A stretch of 64,000 bases of DNA from Catellatospora sichuanensis (GTDB lineage: Bacteria; Actinomycetota; Actinomycetes; Mycobacteriales; Micromonosporaceae), in the NCBI RefSeq assembly GCF_007483665.1, contig NZ_ML660186.1, positions 150,523 through 214,522 on the forward strand. Reading direction: 5' to 3'. This document shows, in pieces, positions 53,567-62,531 of the stretch. The notes below the pieces were generated by a model. That model was given only the letters and a program-made list of their open reading frames with translations. It made no database searches and was not told the origin of the DNA. Each line of letters opens with the position of its first letter. The stretch's first letter is position 1. A program made the translations under genes and the position numbers.

Positions 53567-53974
53567 TCAGGCGCGGATCGCGTTCTTGCCCTGCGGCGGC
53601 GGCTTGCGGCGGCGGCTCAGGCGGTCCAGTGCGACGTCGATGCGAGGTGCGGCGGCCTGGTCCAGCCGGCCCCGGCGGTGCAGCGACCCCTCCACGTGCG
53701 CGCCCAGCGCGAGGTCGGGCCACTTGCGCCAGCGTCGCGGCCGCTTGCGGTGCAGCCGCTGCTCGGCGTCGTCGGCGCGGTCCTGGTCGACCGGGCCCGC
53801 AGCATGGCGCAGGGACTGCTGGGCGTGCAGCCGGTTGGCCCGGTTCGGGGTGCGTTTGCGGGTCCGGATGCTGGTACGCGATGACTTGTCGTTCTCGCCG
53901 TAGTTGTTGCGACGGTCCTTGGCGTAGCTGAGCTGCTTCTTCTCCTGCGGCGTCCGCTGCCGTGCTGCCGTCAT
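53567..53974 (-). CDS. conserved basic hypothetical protein
   Basis: 135 aa, very rich in Arg, Lys and Gln. N-terminal block RTPQEKKQLSYAKDRRNNYGEN, then DKSSRTSIRTRKRTPNRANR, looks like a recurrent actinobacterial family; the rest is basic and low-complexity. No signal peptide. May bind nucleic acid. It converges with the lipoprotein gene (14-nt gap). Confidence 0.6.
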   Translation of the reverse strand: MTAARQRTPQEKKQLSYAKDRRNNYGENDKSSRTSIRTRKRTPNRANRLHAQQSLRHAAGPVDQDRADDAEQRLHRKRPRRWRKWPDLALGAHVEGSLHRRGRLDQAAAPRIDVALDRLSRRRKPPPQGKNAIRA

Positions 53975-54046
53975 CGCCGTCCGCCCTCGCGCATGGGGGC
54001 GAGACTACGAGCCGTCAGTGCTGCGGCGCAACCGCGTTCCGCCTGT

Positions 54047-55237
54047 TCAGCGTGGTGGCCACAGGGCGTCGATGCGGGCCACGGACCGGTCGATCTGCGC
54101 GGCGGTGACCTTCCCGGTGCGGACCAGCCCGAGCACGTGCTCGACGGTCTCGGTCACGATCGCCGGGTCGTAGACCGCCTGGTTGCAGAAGACGAGCTGG
54201 TCCACCCCGGCCTCCAGGGCGTACGTGGTCGCCTCGTCGCGGGCGTACCGGCTGGTGATCGCGACGGCCTGCATGTCGTCGGTGACCACCACGCCCTCCC
54301 AGCCCAGCTGCCCGCGGAGCAGGTCGGTGACGACGGCGTGGGACAGCGACACCGGCCGGTCGGGGTCGAGTTTGCGGTTGAGGAAGTGGGTGACCATCAC
54401 GGTGTCGGCGGTGCCGGAGGAGATCAGGCGCTGGAACGGGACGATCTCGGCTCGGGTCCAGGTGTCGGTCACGTCGACGGCCTCGAAGTCGGTGTTGCCG
54501 GTGGCGCTGCCGAGGCCGGGAAAGTGCTTGATCGAGGTGCGCACCTTCGCCTTGCGATAGGTGTCGATGGTGTCGGTCGCGCAGGACACCACGACGTCGG
54601 GATTCGCCGAGAAGCTGCGGCCGAGCAGGGCGATCGCCGGGTTGGACGGGTTCACGGCGAGGTCGGCGACGGGGGCGAAGTTGAAGTTCACCCCGATCTG
54701 GACCAGGGTCTGCGCCATACCGCCCGCCCAGGCACGGGTGGCCGGGGGAGAGTTGACTGCGCCGATCTCGGCCTGCGACTTCGTGGCGGGGAAGCCGTTC
54801 TGCGGCCCGAGCCGCGCGATCTTGCCGCCCTCCTGGTCGATGGAGACGATCAGCCCGTGCGGTGCCGCACCCTGCAGCGTCTTGATCAGCGCGGTGACCT
54901 GCGCCGGGGAGTTGATGTTGCGGCTCTCGCCGGTCAGCTGGTCGCGGTCGAACAGGATCACGCCGCCGAGCCCGCGCTCGCTGATGTCCTTCATGATCCA
55001 GTCGTCGGGGCCGACCTGCGCGCCGCGGAAGCCGACGATCATCATCCGGGCGATCTTCTTGCGCAGCGCAGCCGCGTCGAGGGTGGGGCTGGCCGCGACG
55101 GGCGTGGTGGTCGCGGCGGCGGGCGCGGCCGGATCCGGTCGCTTGGCGCACGCCCCCAGGCCCGCGGCGGCCACCGCGGCGCCGGCACCGGCGAGCAGGC
55201 CCCGGCGGGTGATTCCGTCCCCTGTCACCCCGTCCAC
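54047..55237 (-). CDS. GH3 beta-N-acetylhexosaminidase-like lipoprotein (NagZ type)
   Basis: 396 aa. N-terminus TRRGLLAGAGAAVAAAGLGAC combines a twin-arginine start and a lipobox, so it is exported and anchored. GH3 barrel: MMIVGFRG, GLGGVILFDRD, VSIDQEGGKIARL, FAPVADLAVNP, KHFPGLGSATGNTDF (the NagZ catalytic His/Asp loop, with Gly-Leu-Gly in place of Gly-His-Gly), and the nucleophile VVTDDMQA. The missing second His may alter catalysis. Length suits single-domain NagZ rather than two-domain glucosidases. GTG start. Confidence 0.82.
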   Translation of the reverse strand: MDGVTGDGITRRGLLAGAGAAVAAAGLGACAKRPDPAAPAAATTTPVAASPTLDAAALRKKIARMMIVGFRGAQVGPDDWIMKDISERGLGGVILFDRDQLTGESRNINSPAQVTALIKTLQGAAPHGLIVSIDQEGGKIARLGPQNGFPATKSQAEIGAVNSPPATRAWAGGMAQTLVQIGVNFNFAPVADLAVNPSNPAIALLGRSFSANPDVVVSCATDTIDTYRKAKVRTSIKHFPGLGSATGNTDFEAVDVTDTWTRAEIVPFQRLISSGTADTVMVTHFLNRKLDPDRPVSLSHAVVTDLLRGQLGWEGVVVTDDMQAVAITSRYARDEATTYALEAGVDQLVFCNQAVYDPAIVTETVEHVLGLVRTGKVTAAQIDRSVARIDALWPPR

Positions 55238-55322
55238 GTTACTGAGCCTTGTGCCTGCTCAAGCCGGTTATCGGCGGACCCCGCCCGTGGGCGACGGCCG
55301 GTCCGGTCCGCTCGTCGTGGCG

Positions 55323-56162
55323 TCACCGGCCGTGGGCGAAGTCCCGTACCGCGGCGGCGAAGGCGGCGGGCTGCTCCGCCCAGGGCAGATGCCCGGCGTC
55401 CAGGCTGACCCGGGTGGCCTTCGGCAGCGCGCGGGCCAGGGAGTCCACGCTACGGCGCGGGCGGATGTCATGTACGCCGTCGATGATCAGCACGGGGACG
55501 GGCAGGGTCGCGGCCGCGGCGAGCGCCGCTCCCGAGTCGACGTACTCGGCGGTCTGCCGGCTCATCGCAGCGTGGTAGGCGAGGTTGACGCCGAGGAACG
55601 GTGTCGCCGCCCGCTCGGCCAGTTCCCGCGCCGTCGCGGGGTCGGCGAAGTCGGCGGTCCACTGCAGCACCGCCAGTTCCCGGTCCTCCTCGGGGCTGCG
55701 CTCGCGGGCGCCGAGCTCGTCGTAGCGGGGCCGGTGCGAGCCGAGCCGGGCGAGCAGGCCGGCCTGGTATTCGGCCCGCCAGGTGGCGGCCGGGTCCACG
55801 CCGACGCCGGATACGTACACCAGGTGGCTGACGTGGTCGGGGTGGGCCAGGGCGTAGCGCAGCGCGAGCAGGCCACCCCAGGAGTGGCCGAGCACGGCGA
55901 CCGGTGTCGTGCCGGTGCTGCGGACGATGGCATGCAGGTCGGCAAGGTTCTGCTCCATCGAGTACGGCTCCGGAGACGGCGACCGGCCGCAGCCGCGCTG
56001 ATCCCACTGCACGACGGTGAAGTCCGCGGCGAGCAGCGCGGCCGGTTCGTCGAAGTAGTCCCAGAGCCCCGGCCCGCCGTGGCACAGCACCAGGGGAGGT
56101 CCGCCGCCCGTGCGCCGGGTCCACAGTGATGTCTCGTCGTCCGCGGGCATTGTCTCGATCAT
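55323..56162 (-). CDS. proline-iminopeptidase-like alpha/beta hydrolase
   Basis: 279 aa. HGGPG oxyanion segment (LVLCHGGPGLWDY), VVQWDQRGCGRS (the peptidase S33 signature), nucleophile GHSWGG, cap helices, acid in IDGVHDIRP and base His in LDAGHLPWAE. Probable S33 aminopeptidase or related hydrolase in the cytoplasm. ATG 56162 (or 56150) lacks a ribosome site; GATGAT upstream suggests a leaderless start. Same orientation as the GH3 gene, 85 nt apart. Confidence 0.87.
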   Translation of the reverse strand: MIETMPADDETSLWTRRTGGGPPLVLCHGGPGLWDYFDEPAALLAADFTVVQWDQRGCGRSPSPEPYSMEQNLADLHAIVRSTGTTPVAVLGHSWGGLLALRYALAHPDHVSHLVYVSGVGVDPAATWRAEYQAGLLARLGSHRPRYDELGARERSPEEDRELAVLQWTADFADPATARELAERAATPFLGVNLAYHAAMSRQTAEYVDSGAALAAAATLPVPVLIIDGVHDIRPRRSVDSLARALPKATRVSLDAGHLPWAEQPAAFAAAVRDFAHGR

Positions 56163-56595
56163 CCAGACATCATCCGCCTTCGCCCGGTCCGCTGTGGACC
56201 GGGAGAAGTCGCTGCAACAACTTGCGTTGAGTGCAGAGAAATTTGCGTAAACTCTGCTGTCGCAAGCCTGCCACGACGCTGAATTATGCCTCGTGCCATA
56301 GCTTGCCACCCTTGCACTTGACCGCAAAAGTGCCCTGTGAACAGGGATTTCTGTCCTCCTGTGGGTGGGGGCGGGGTCGCAAGTACACCCTGGACTTTTG
56401 TTTGAATTTTGCGCTCGGCTCTGGACGTGGCGACCGTGCCGGACCTAATCTGCTGACATCCTCGGAACACGCTCGCGACGTGTCCGAAACAGCCGCCGGA
56501 CACCGCCCGCGATGCGCGTGCCGGCCGATTCCCCACACCCCCGATCCGACGAGCGCGCTTGTGATCCGCGCAGATCATCCCGATAGGAGCCATTG
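56163..56595. promoter_or_regulatory. 433-base regulatory region before the beta-helix glycosidase
   Basis: AT-richer. A nested dyad at 56221-56266 has outer CTTGCG/CGCAAG and inner GCAGAG/CTCTGC around AAATTTGCGTAAA. CCCTGT-GA-ACAGGG lies at 56333-56346. TGGACG (56422-56427) and TAATCT (56446-56451) with 18-bp spacing form a good promoter for the gene at 56596. No coding ORF seen. Confidence 0.5.
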
Positions 56596-59052
56596 ATGAA
56601 GCTCCGCACCGCCCTGCTGGCCGCAACGACGGTCGCCGCGGCCGGCGTGCTGGCCGCGACGAACGCGACGGCCGCCGTCGCCGGTCCGGCCCTGCCGACC
56701 GTGCCGACCCTGCCCGGCACCGCCCTGCCGCTGCCCGCCTTGTACGGCGAGCGCGGCGCGGCCGTGCCCTTCACCGAGTACGAGGCCGAGCACGCCCGCA
56801 CCGACGGCCGCGTGCTCGCCGCGACCCGCGCCTTCACCCAGCTCGCCGCAGAGGCGTCCGGCCGCCGCGCGGTCGCCCTCGACGCCGGCGAGTGGGTCGA
56901 GTTCACCCTGGCCAAGCCGGCCAACGCGGTCGACGTGCGCTACTCCGTGCCCGACGGCACGACGGCGGCGCTGACCGTCACGGCGAACGGCAGAGCTGCC
57001 GGGCAGCTGGCCCTGACCTCGAAGTACTCCCACGTGTACGGCAACTACCCGTACACCAACGACCCGGCCGACCGGGGTCAGCACCACTACTTCGACGACG
57101 CGCGCACCACCTTCGACCGCACCCTGCCCGCGGGCACCCGGGTGCGGCTGAAGGCGAGCGCCGCTGCCGTGGTCGACCTCGCCGACTTCGAGGTCGTCGC
57201 TCCCGCTCCGGCCGCCCCCGCGGGCTTCCTGAACGCGGTCGACTTCGGTGCGGATCCGACCGGTGCGGCCGACTCCGGCCAGGCGCTCCAGACGGCGATC
57301 GACGCCGCCCGCGACGCCCGGCGCGGCCTGTGGATCCCGCCGGGCGACTACACCGTGACCCGCCACCTGCAGGTGGACCGGGTGACGGTACGCGGCGCGG
57401 GCCCGTGGCACACCGTGCTGCGCGGCGCGGGCGTGGGCCTGTTCGGCAACGCCGCGCCGAACCCGAGCACCGGCGTGCACCTGTCCGACTTCGCGGTCTT
57501 CGGCGAGACGGTGGTGCGCAACGACGCCACCATCGACAGCGGCTTCGGCGGCTCGCTCGGCGGCGGCTCGACCATCAAGAACGTATGGGTCGAGCACGTC
57601 AAGGTCGGTATGTGGTTCGACGGCCCGTCCGAGGACCTGACCATCGACGGCGGCCGGATCAAGAACGTCTGGGCCGACGGCCTCAACCTGCACAACGGGG
57701 TCAGCCGCAGCACCGTGACCAACCTGTTCGTCCGCAACACCGGCGACGACGGCATGGCCATGTGGTCGGCGGCCAACGCCGACACCGGCAACGCCTTCAC
57801 CCGCAACACCGTCTCCGTGCCGCTGCTGGCCAACGGCTTCGCGGTGTACGGCGGCCGGGACAACACGGTCCGCGACAACGTCGCCGCCGACACCGTCACC
57901 CAGGGCGGCGGCGTGCACGTGGGCAACCGGTTCGGCGCGAACCCGCTCGCCGGGACCACCACCATCAGCGGCAACCTGCTGGTGCGCACCGGCAGCCTGG
58001 TGCCCAACGAGCCGACGCAGATCGCCGCACTGTGGTTCTGGGCCGCCGACGCCCCGATGACCGGCTCCGTCCAGGTCCGCGACACCACGCTGCTGGACAG
58101 CTCGTACGCGGGCATGCAGTTCTTCGGCAAGGCCATCACGAACGTGTCCGTGGAGCGGGTGACCGTCGCCGGGGCGGGCACGGTCGCCCTGCAGTTGCAG
58201 GCGCCGGGCGCGGCCTCGTTCGCCAAGGTCGTCGCGTTCGGCCTGGGCGGCACCGGGGTGCACGACTGCGACAGCGGCTTCGCGGTGACCCGCGGCGCGG
58301 GCAACCTCGGCTGGAACGGCACCCGGTGCGGCTTCGCGCCGGCCGGTCAGCTGGAGATCGCCCAGGCCACCGGCGTCGAGTACGGCTTCCAGCCGCTCGG
58401 CACCGAGGCGGTGCGGCCTGTCGAGATCACGAACCCGGGTCCGAAGCCCATCACGATCGAGGCGGTCGTGCCGCCGCGCGGGTACACCGTGGACAGCGGC
58501 TGCACCGTGATCGCGGTCGGCGCGACCTGCACGCTCCAGGTGCGCTTCGCTCCGGAGACCTCGGGCAACTACGCGGGCGCGCTGACCATCCACAGCACCT
58601 CGCCCGCCGGTCCGTACGTGGTGGGTCTGAAGGGGATCGGCTTCGACCCCGACGGCAACCTGGCCCTGGGCCGCGACATCACGTCCAGCTCCCAGGCCGG
58701 CTGGTGGATCGCACCGCCGAACCTGGTGGACGGCGACCCGTCGACGTACTTCGAGAGCCTCAACGGGGCCTTCCCGCAGACCGTGACGCTGGACCTGGGC
58801 CACCAGGCGTCGGTCAGCCGGATCGTGCTGAAACTGCCTGCCAACTGGGGCGGCCGCTGGCAGACCATCGCCGTGTCGGGCGACGGCGCGCCGCTGGCCG
58901 ACGCGGCAGAGCACCTGTTCGCGCCGGAGACCGGCAACGTCGTCACGATCACCTTCCCGGCCGTCACGGCACGGGAGCTGACGCTGACGTTCACGTCCAA
59001 CACCGGCTGGCCGGCGGCGCAGATCTCGGAGTTCGAGGTCTACGCGCACTGA
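56596..59052 (+). CDS. secreted right-handed beta-helix glycosidase, GH87-like
   Basis: 818 aa. Signal peptide (~1-27). CBM6/35-like module (~55-205: FTEYEAEHARTDGRVLAA, EWVEFTL, HHYFDDART). Beta-helix domain (~213-600) opening FLNAVDFGADPTGAADSGQALQ, with repeated coil Asn/Gly turns and the Asp-rich RNTGDDGMAMW, as in alpha-1,3-glucanase/mycodextranase enzymes. Then an ASH-like beta-sandwich (~610-690, VEITNPGPKPITIEAV) and a terminal F5/8-type module (~690-818, LVDGDPSTYFES). Alpha-1,3-glucan (fungal wall, dextran-like) is the expected substrate; another beta-helix family is possible. ATG 56596 with AGGAG. Confidence 0.75.
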   Translation: MKLRTALLAATTVAAAGVLAATNATAAVAGPALPTVPTLPGTALPLPALYGERGAAVPFTEYEAEHARTDGRVLAATRAFTQLAAEASGRRAVALDAGEWVEFTLAKPANAVDVRYSVPDGTTAALTVTANGRAAGQLALTSKYSHVYGNYPYTNDPADRGQHHYFDDARTTFDRTLPAGTRVRLKASAAAVVDLADFEVVAPAPAAPAGFLNAVDFGADPTGAADSGQALQTAIDAARDARRGLWIPPGDYTVTRHLQVDRVTVRGAGPWHTVLRGAGVGLFGNAAPNPSTGVHLSDFAVFGETVVRNDATIDSGFGGSLGGGSTIKNVWVEHVKVGMWFDGPSEDLTIDGGRIKNVWADGLNLHNGVSRSTVTNLFVRNTGDDGMAMWSAANADTGNAFTRNTVSVPLLANGFAVYGGRDNTVRDNVAADTVTQGGGVHVGNRFGANPLAGTTTISGNLLVRTGSLVPNEPTQIAALWFWAADAPMTGSVQVRDTTLLDSSYAGMQFFGKAITNVSVERVTVAGAGTVALQLQAPGAASFAKVVAFGLGGTGVHDCDSGFAVTRGAGNLGWNGTRCGFAPAGQLEIAQATGVEYGFQPLGTEAVRPVEITNPGPKPITIEAVVPPRGYTVDSGCTVIAVGATCTLQVRFAPETSGNYAGALTIHSTSPAGPYVVGLKGIGFDPDGNLALGRDITSSSQAGWWIAPPNLVDGDPSTYFESLNGAFPQTVTLDLGHQASVSRIVLKLPANWGGRWQTIAVSGDGAPLADAAEHLFAPETGNVVTITFPAVTARELTLTFTSNTGWPAAQISEFEVYAH

Positions 59053-59063
59053 CCGCCGGGCGT

Positions 59064-59099
59064 CGCGTCCGCCGTGCCCACACCGGCACGGCGGACGCG
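59064..59099. terminator. hairpin between glycosidase and GGDEF-EAL genes
   Basis: Perfect 15-bp stem 59064-59078/59085-59099 (6-nt loop) between converging stops; a second 7-bp dyad (59100-59106/59112-59118) overlaps the minus-strand stop. Confidence 0.75.
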
Positions 59100-59103
59100 G
59101 CGC

Positions 59104-61194
59104 TCACGGGTTGAGCGCGGCCGCGGTCTGGGTCTGCACCGTGGCGCCGCCGCGGCGGGTGGCGGGTTTGAGCGTGGTGCGCGCAGTGTCCTGCGCCTTG
59201 CGGATCTCCGCCATGAGCGCGTCGGCCGGCACCGGGTAGGCCAGCGCGAAGCCCTGCACCTGGTCGCAGCCCAGCCCGTCGAGGATCGCCAGCGCGGTGA
59301 GGTCCTCCACGCCCTCGGCCGTCACGAACAGGCCGAGGTTGTGCGCGAGTTCGATGGCGCTGCGCACCAGGATGGCGTCGCCGGGGTCGGTGGCCAGGTC
59401 GTGGATGAAGGTCCGGTCGATCTTCAGTTCGTCCGCGGCGAGCAGCTTGAGCTGGCTCAGCGAGCTGAAGCCGGTGCCGAAGTCGTCGATCGAGACCTGT
59501 ACACCGTCGCGGCGCACCCGGCGCAGCGCGTCCTGCGCCCGCCCCGGGTCGGTGGTCATACCGCTCTCGGTGATCTCCAGGCGCAGCAGCGTGGCGGGCA
59601 GCCCGTGCTCGGCCAGCGCGGAGCGCACCTGGCCGACGAAGGCGTCGTCGAGCAGGCAGTTCGGCGACACGTTGACGGAAACGGTCATCGGGCGGCTCTG
59701 GGCGCACCAGTGCGCGGCCTGCTTCACCGCGATCCGCAGCAGGTGGTACGTGAGCGGGATCTCCAGACCGCCGGTCTCGGCGACACCCAGGAACGCGCCG
59801 GGCGACAGCAGGCCGAGCTGCGGGTGGCGCCAGCGCACCAGGGCCTCGGTGGCGCTGACGGTGGCATCGGCGAGGCGCACCTGCGGCTGGTAGTACAGCA
59901 CCAGCTGGCCGTCGGGGTCGCCGTCGGTGAGCAGCGCGCGCAGGTCGCCGAAGAGCGCCATCCGGCCGGGCTGGTCGGTGTCGATCTCGGGGTCGTACAG
60001 GGCGACGCCCTTGCCGCTGGTCTTGGCTCGGTACATCGCGGCGTCGGCGTGGCGCAGCATGTCCTCAGCGCTCGTGCCGGGACGGCCCAGCACCATGCCC
60101 ACGCTGCCGCTGACGGCCGCGGAGCCCGCGGGCAGCAGGTAGTTGCGCCGCAGCGCCCCGGTGGCCCGCTCGGCGATCTCGACGGCCCCCTCGGCCGAGG
60201 TGACGCTGGGCAGCAGCACGGCGAACTCGTCTCCGCCGAGCCGGGCGACGGTGTCCCCGTCGCGGACCACCTTGCGCAGCCGGTGCCCGGTCTCCACCAG
60301 CACGTCGTCGCCGGCCTGGTGGCCGAGGGTGTCGTTGACGGCTTTGAACCCGTTCATGTCGATCAGCATCACGGCGAGCTGTTCGGCGTCCGGCCGCGCC
60401 GGGTCCAGGGCGTCCTCCAGCCTGCGCTGGAACAGCAGCCGGTTGGCCAGCCCGGTGAGCGGGTCGTGCAGCGCCTGGTACTGGCTCACCTCAGCGTGCT
60501 GGAGCACCCGGCGCTGGTAGCCCAGCATGACCCGCCAGATCGCGGCGACCAGGGCCAGGCCGACCGCGAACCCGACGACCGTCGCGGCGAACATCCGGGT
60601 CTGCACCTTGCGCAGGTCGGCGACCAGCTTTTGAGCCTGGGTGTGGTGGTTTCGGGCGACTTCGGTGATGTCGTGCTGGAGTGTGTAGTACGCCGGGGTC
60701 ACCTCGAGCCGGTCCTGCTGGACGGCTTCGGGGTTGCGATCGGTCACCATGATGATCAGCTCGTCCGCGGCCTGCCGGTACGCCGACTGCTCGGCCTGCA
60801 GGCGCAGTGCGTCCTCCAGCGCCGGCCCTGTGCTCAGCTCCACCGCCCGGCGCAGCGTGGCGTCGGCCTGCGCGGCCGACTCCAGGTAGCGGGCGCGGCT
60901 GGCGACCGACGGTTCGAGCTGGTAGTGGCGGGCCTGCATCTCCTGCACCGCCACCGCCGCGCTGGCCTCACTGAAAATGGCGTCGAGCACGAGCGCCTGG
61001 CTCTGCACCTCGGTGGCCCGGGTGGCCTGGAGCGTGCCCCACAGCGTGAACGCGCCCAGCCCACAGAGCACCGCGGCGAGCGCGGCGGTCATGCCGAGGC
61101 TGCGGCGCGGCCGCAGCACCGGATCGGCTCGGCGCGCGGCCCTGCCCCGCCTGCCGAGCCGTTCGACGGCCCGCCTCCAAGACGGCCAGTGCAT
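59104..61194 (-). CDS. GGDEF-EAL cyclic-di-GMP protein with extracytoplasmic sensor
   Basis: 696 aa. TM helix ~34-54, a ~145-residue helical outside domain, TM ~201-221, then GGDEF (~245-405) with intact GGDEF motif 320-324 and the I-site RDGD (311-314) exactly five residues before it. EAL follows (~430-680), with EAL at 450-452, later Glu540, DDFGTG (570-575) and Lys591 all present. Both synthase and phosphodiesterase chemistry look possible. ATG 61194 has GGAGG ~10-14 nt upstream. Divergent from a binding lipoprotein, 124 nt apart, so the two may share control. Confidence 0.92.
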   Translation of the reverse strand: MHWPSWRRAVERLGRRGRAARRADPVLRPRRSLGMTAALAAVLCGLGAFTLWGTLQATRATEVQSQALVLDAIFSEASAAVAVQEMQARHYQLEPSVASRARYLESAAQADATLRRAVELSTGPALEDALRLQAEQSAYRQAADELIIMVTDRNPEAVQQDRLEVTPAYYTLQHDITEVARNHHTQAQKLVADLRKVQTRMFAATVVGFAVGLALVAAIWRVMLGYQRRVLQHAEVSQYQALHDPLTGLANRLLFQRRLEDALDPARPDAEQLAVMLIDMNGFKAVNDTLGHQAGDDVLVETGHRLRKVVRDGDTVARLGGDEFAVLLPSVTSAEGAVEIAERATGALRRNYLLPAGSAAVSGSVGMVLGRPGTSAEDMLRHADAAMYRAKTSGKGVALYDPEIDTDQPGRMALFGDLRALLTDGDPDGQLVLYYQPQVRLADATVSATEALVRWRHPQLGLLSPGAFLGVAETGGLEIPLTYHLLRIAVKQAAHWCAQSRPMTVSVNVSPNCLLDDAFVGQVRSALAEHGLPATLLRLEITESGMTTDPGRAQDALRRVRRDGVQVSIDDFGTGFSSLSQLKLLAADELKIDRTFIHDLATDPGDAILVRSAIELAHNLGLFVTAEGVEDLTALAILDGLGCDQVQGFALAYPVPADALMAEIRKAQDTARTTLKPATRRGGATVQTQTAAALNP

Positions 61195-61302
61195 TTTTCG
61201 GGGGTCCTCCTCCGAGTGGCCGGGCGGCCGCTCCGTTCGGGTCTTGTCCGGTGGGTCAACGCGATCTTCCACGCGGCAATTCCGGCTTATCCCGCGAACT
61301 CT

Positions 61303-61308
61303 GATAAT
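61303..61308 (+). promoter_or_regulatory. -10 box GATAAT for the binding lipoprotein
   Basis: GATAAT ends 10 nt before the ATG at 61319, giving a very short or absent leader; this supports the 61319 start over ATG 61343. Confidence 0.5.
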
Positions 61309-61318
61309 AATTCACGAT

Positions 61319-62503
61319 ATGGACATCCTCCACGGACCGCGAATGCCGCGGCGGCTGCGCACGACGGTCGCGCTGCTGGCCACCCTGCTGCTCGGCGGCG
61401 TCGCCGCCTGCAGCCAGCCCGAGAAAGCGGACACCACGCCCGATGTCGTACGACTCGGCGCGCTCGTTCCGCTGACCGGCGACAACGCGCCGACCGGGCA
61501 GCGCCTGCTGGAGGCGTTCCAGATTGCGATCAAGGACGTCAACGACGCGGGTGGGGTGCTCGGCAGGAAAGTCGAGCTGGTCGTGGCCGACGACGCCTGC
61601 GATCCCGGCACGGCGGTCGTGAAGGCGAACGAGATGACCGGTCGGGACATCACCGTCTCCGTCGGCGGCGGGTGCAGTGTCGCCGCGGTGCCGACGCTCA
61701 AGGTCTTCCGGACCGCCGGCATTCCGATGATCATCCCGGCGGCCAACTCGATCGATCTGCTCGCGCCCGGCTACGACAGCGTCTTCCTGCTCGCCGGCAC
61801 CACCACGCTGGAGGCCGAGCAGGCCGTCAACGCGATGGAGAAGCTCGGCCGGCGGCGGCTGCTGGTGATCGACGACGGCACCAGCTTCCCGCAGACCGTG
61901 GCCGCCGCGGCCGTCGCCAGCGTGGAGAAGAAGGGCGGTCCGCTGACCCTGGCCGGGCAGATGCGGGTCAGCCAGGGGGCGACCAGCTACCCCCGGGTGC
62001 TGGACAAGGTCAAGGAGGTCGACGCCGACCTGGTCTTCTTCACCGGGTACTACCCCGAGGCCGGCCGGATGATCCGCGACCTGCGCGACGGCGGTTATCA
62101 GGGCACCATCATGCTGTCCGACGCGGGCACCGACCCGACCCTGTTCGACGTGCTCGACGACAAGCAGGCCGAGGGCGTCTACGGGATCACCCTGCCGCTG
62201 GCGCAGTTCGAGCCCAAGGCCAAGGACTGGGCGGCGAAGTACCGGGCCTCCTACGGCCACGAGCCGGGGCCGTTCACCATGCAGGGCTACGACGCCGTAC
62301 GCCTGGCCGCCAATGCCATCGAGCGCGCCGGGACGACCGACCACGAGGCCGTACGCAAGGCGATCGCCGACACCAAACCCGGTGACATCGAGCTGCTCTC
62401 GGGTCCGTCGCAGTTCAGCGCGAACGGCACCCAGCCGAATCCCACCTTCGTCCTGCTGCAGATCAAGAACGGCGCCTTCGTGCTGGTGCGCGAGGTCAGC
62501 TGA
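61319..62503 (+). CDS. branched-chain-amino-acid-type ABC substrate-binding lipoprotein
   Basis: 394 aa. Lipoprotein signal (LLATLLLGGVAACSQ). Two-lobe Leu/Ile/Val-binding fold: VVRLGALVPLTGDNAPTGQ, VVADDACDPGTAV, GGGCSVAAVPTLKVF, MIIPAANSIDLL, FTMQGYDAVRLAANAI, ATTDHEAV-like end. No permease or ATPase adjoins, so it is an orphan; it may deliver to a distant transporter or act as a sensor with the divergent GGDEF-EAL protein. Confidence 0.88.
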   Translation: MDILHGPRMPRRLRTTVALLATLLLGGVAACSQPEKADTTPDVVRLGALVPLTGDNAPTGQRLLEAFQIAIKDVNDAGGVLGRKVELVVADDACDPGTAVVKANEMTGRDITVSVGGGCSVAAVPTLKVFRTAGIPMIIPAANSIDLLAPGYDSVFLLAGTTTLEAEQAVNAMEKLGRRRLLVIDDGTSFPQTVAAAAVASVEKKGGPLTLAGQMRVSQGATSYPRVLDKVKEVDADLVFFTGYYPEAGRMIRDLRDGGYQGTIMLSDAGTDPTLFDVLDDKQAEGVYGITLPLAQFEPKAKDWAAKYRASYGHEPGPFTMQGYDAVRLAANAIERAGTTDHEAVRKAIADTKPGDIELLSGPSQFSANGTQPNPTFVLLQIKNGAFVLVREVS

Positions 62504-62531
62504 GTCGAACGGCGGTCGTATTCTCGACCGC

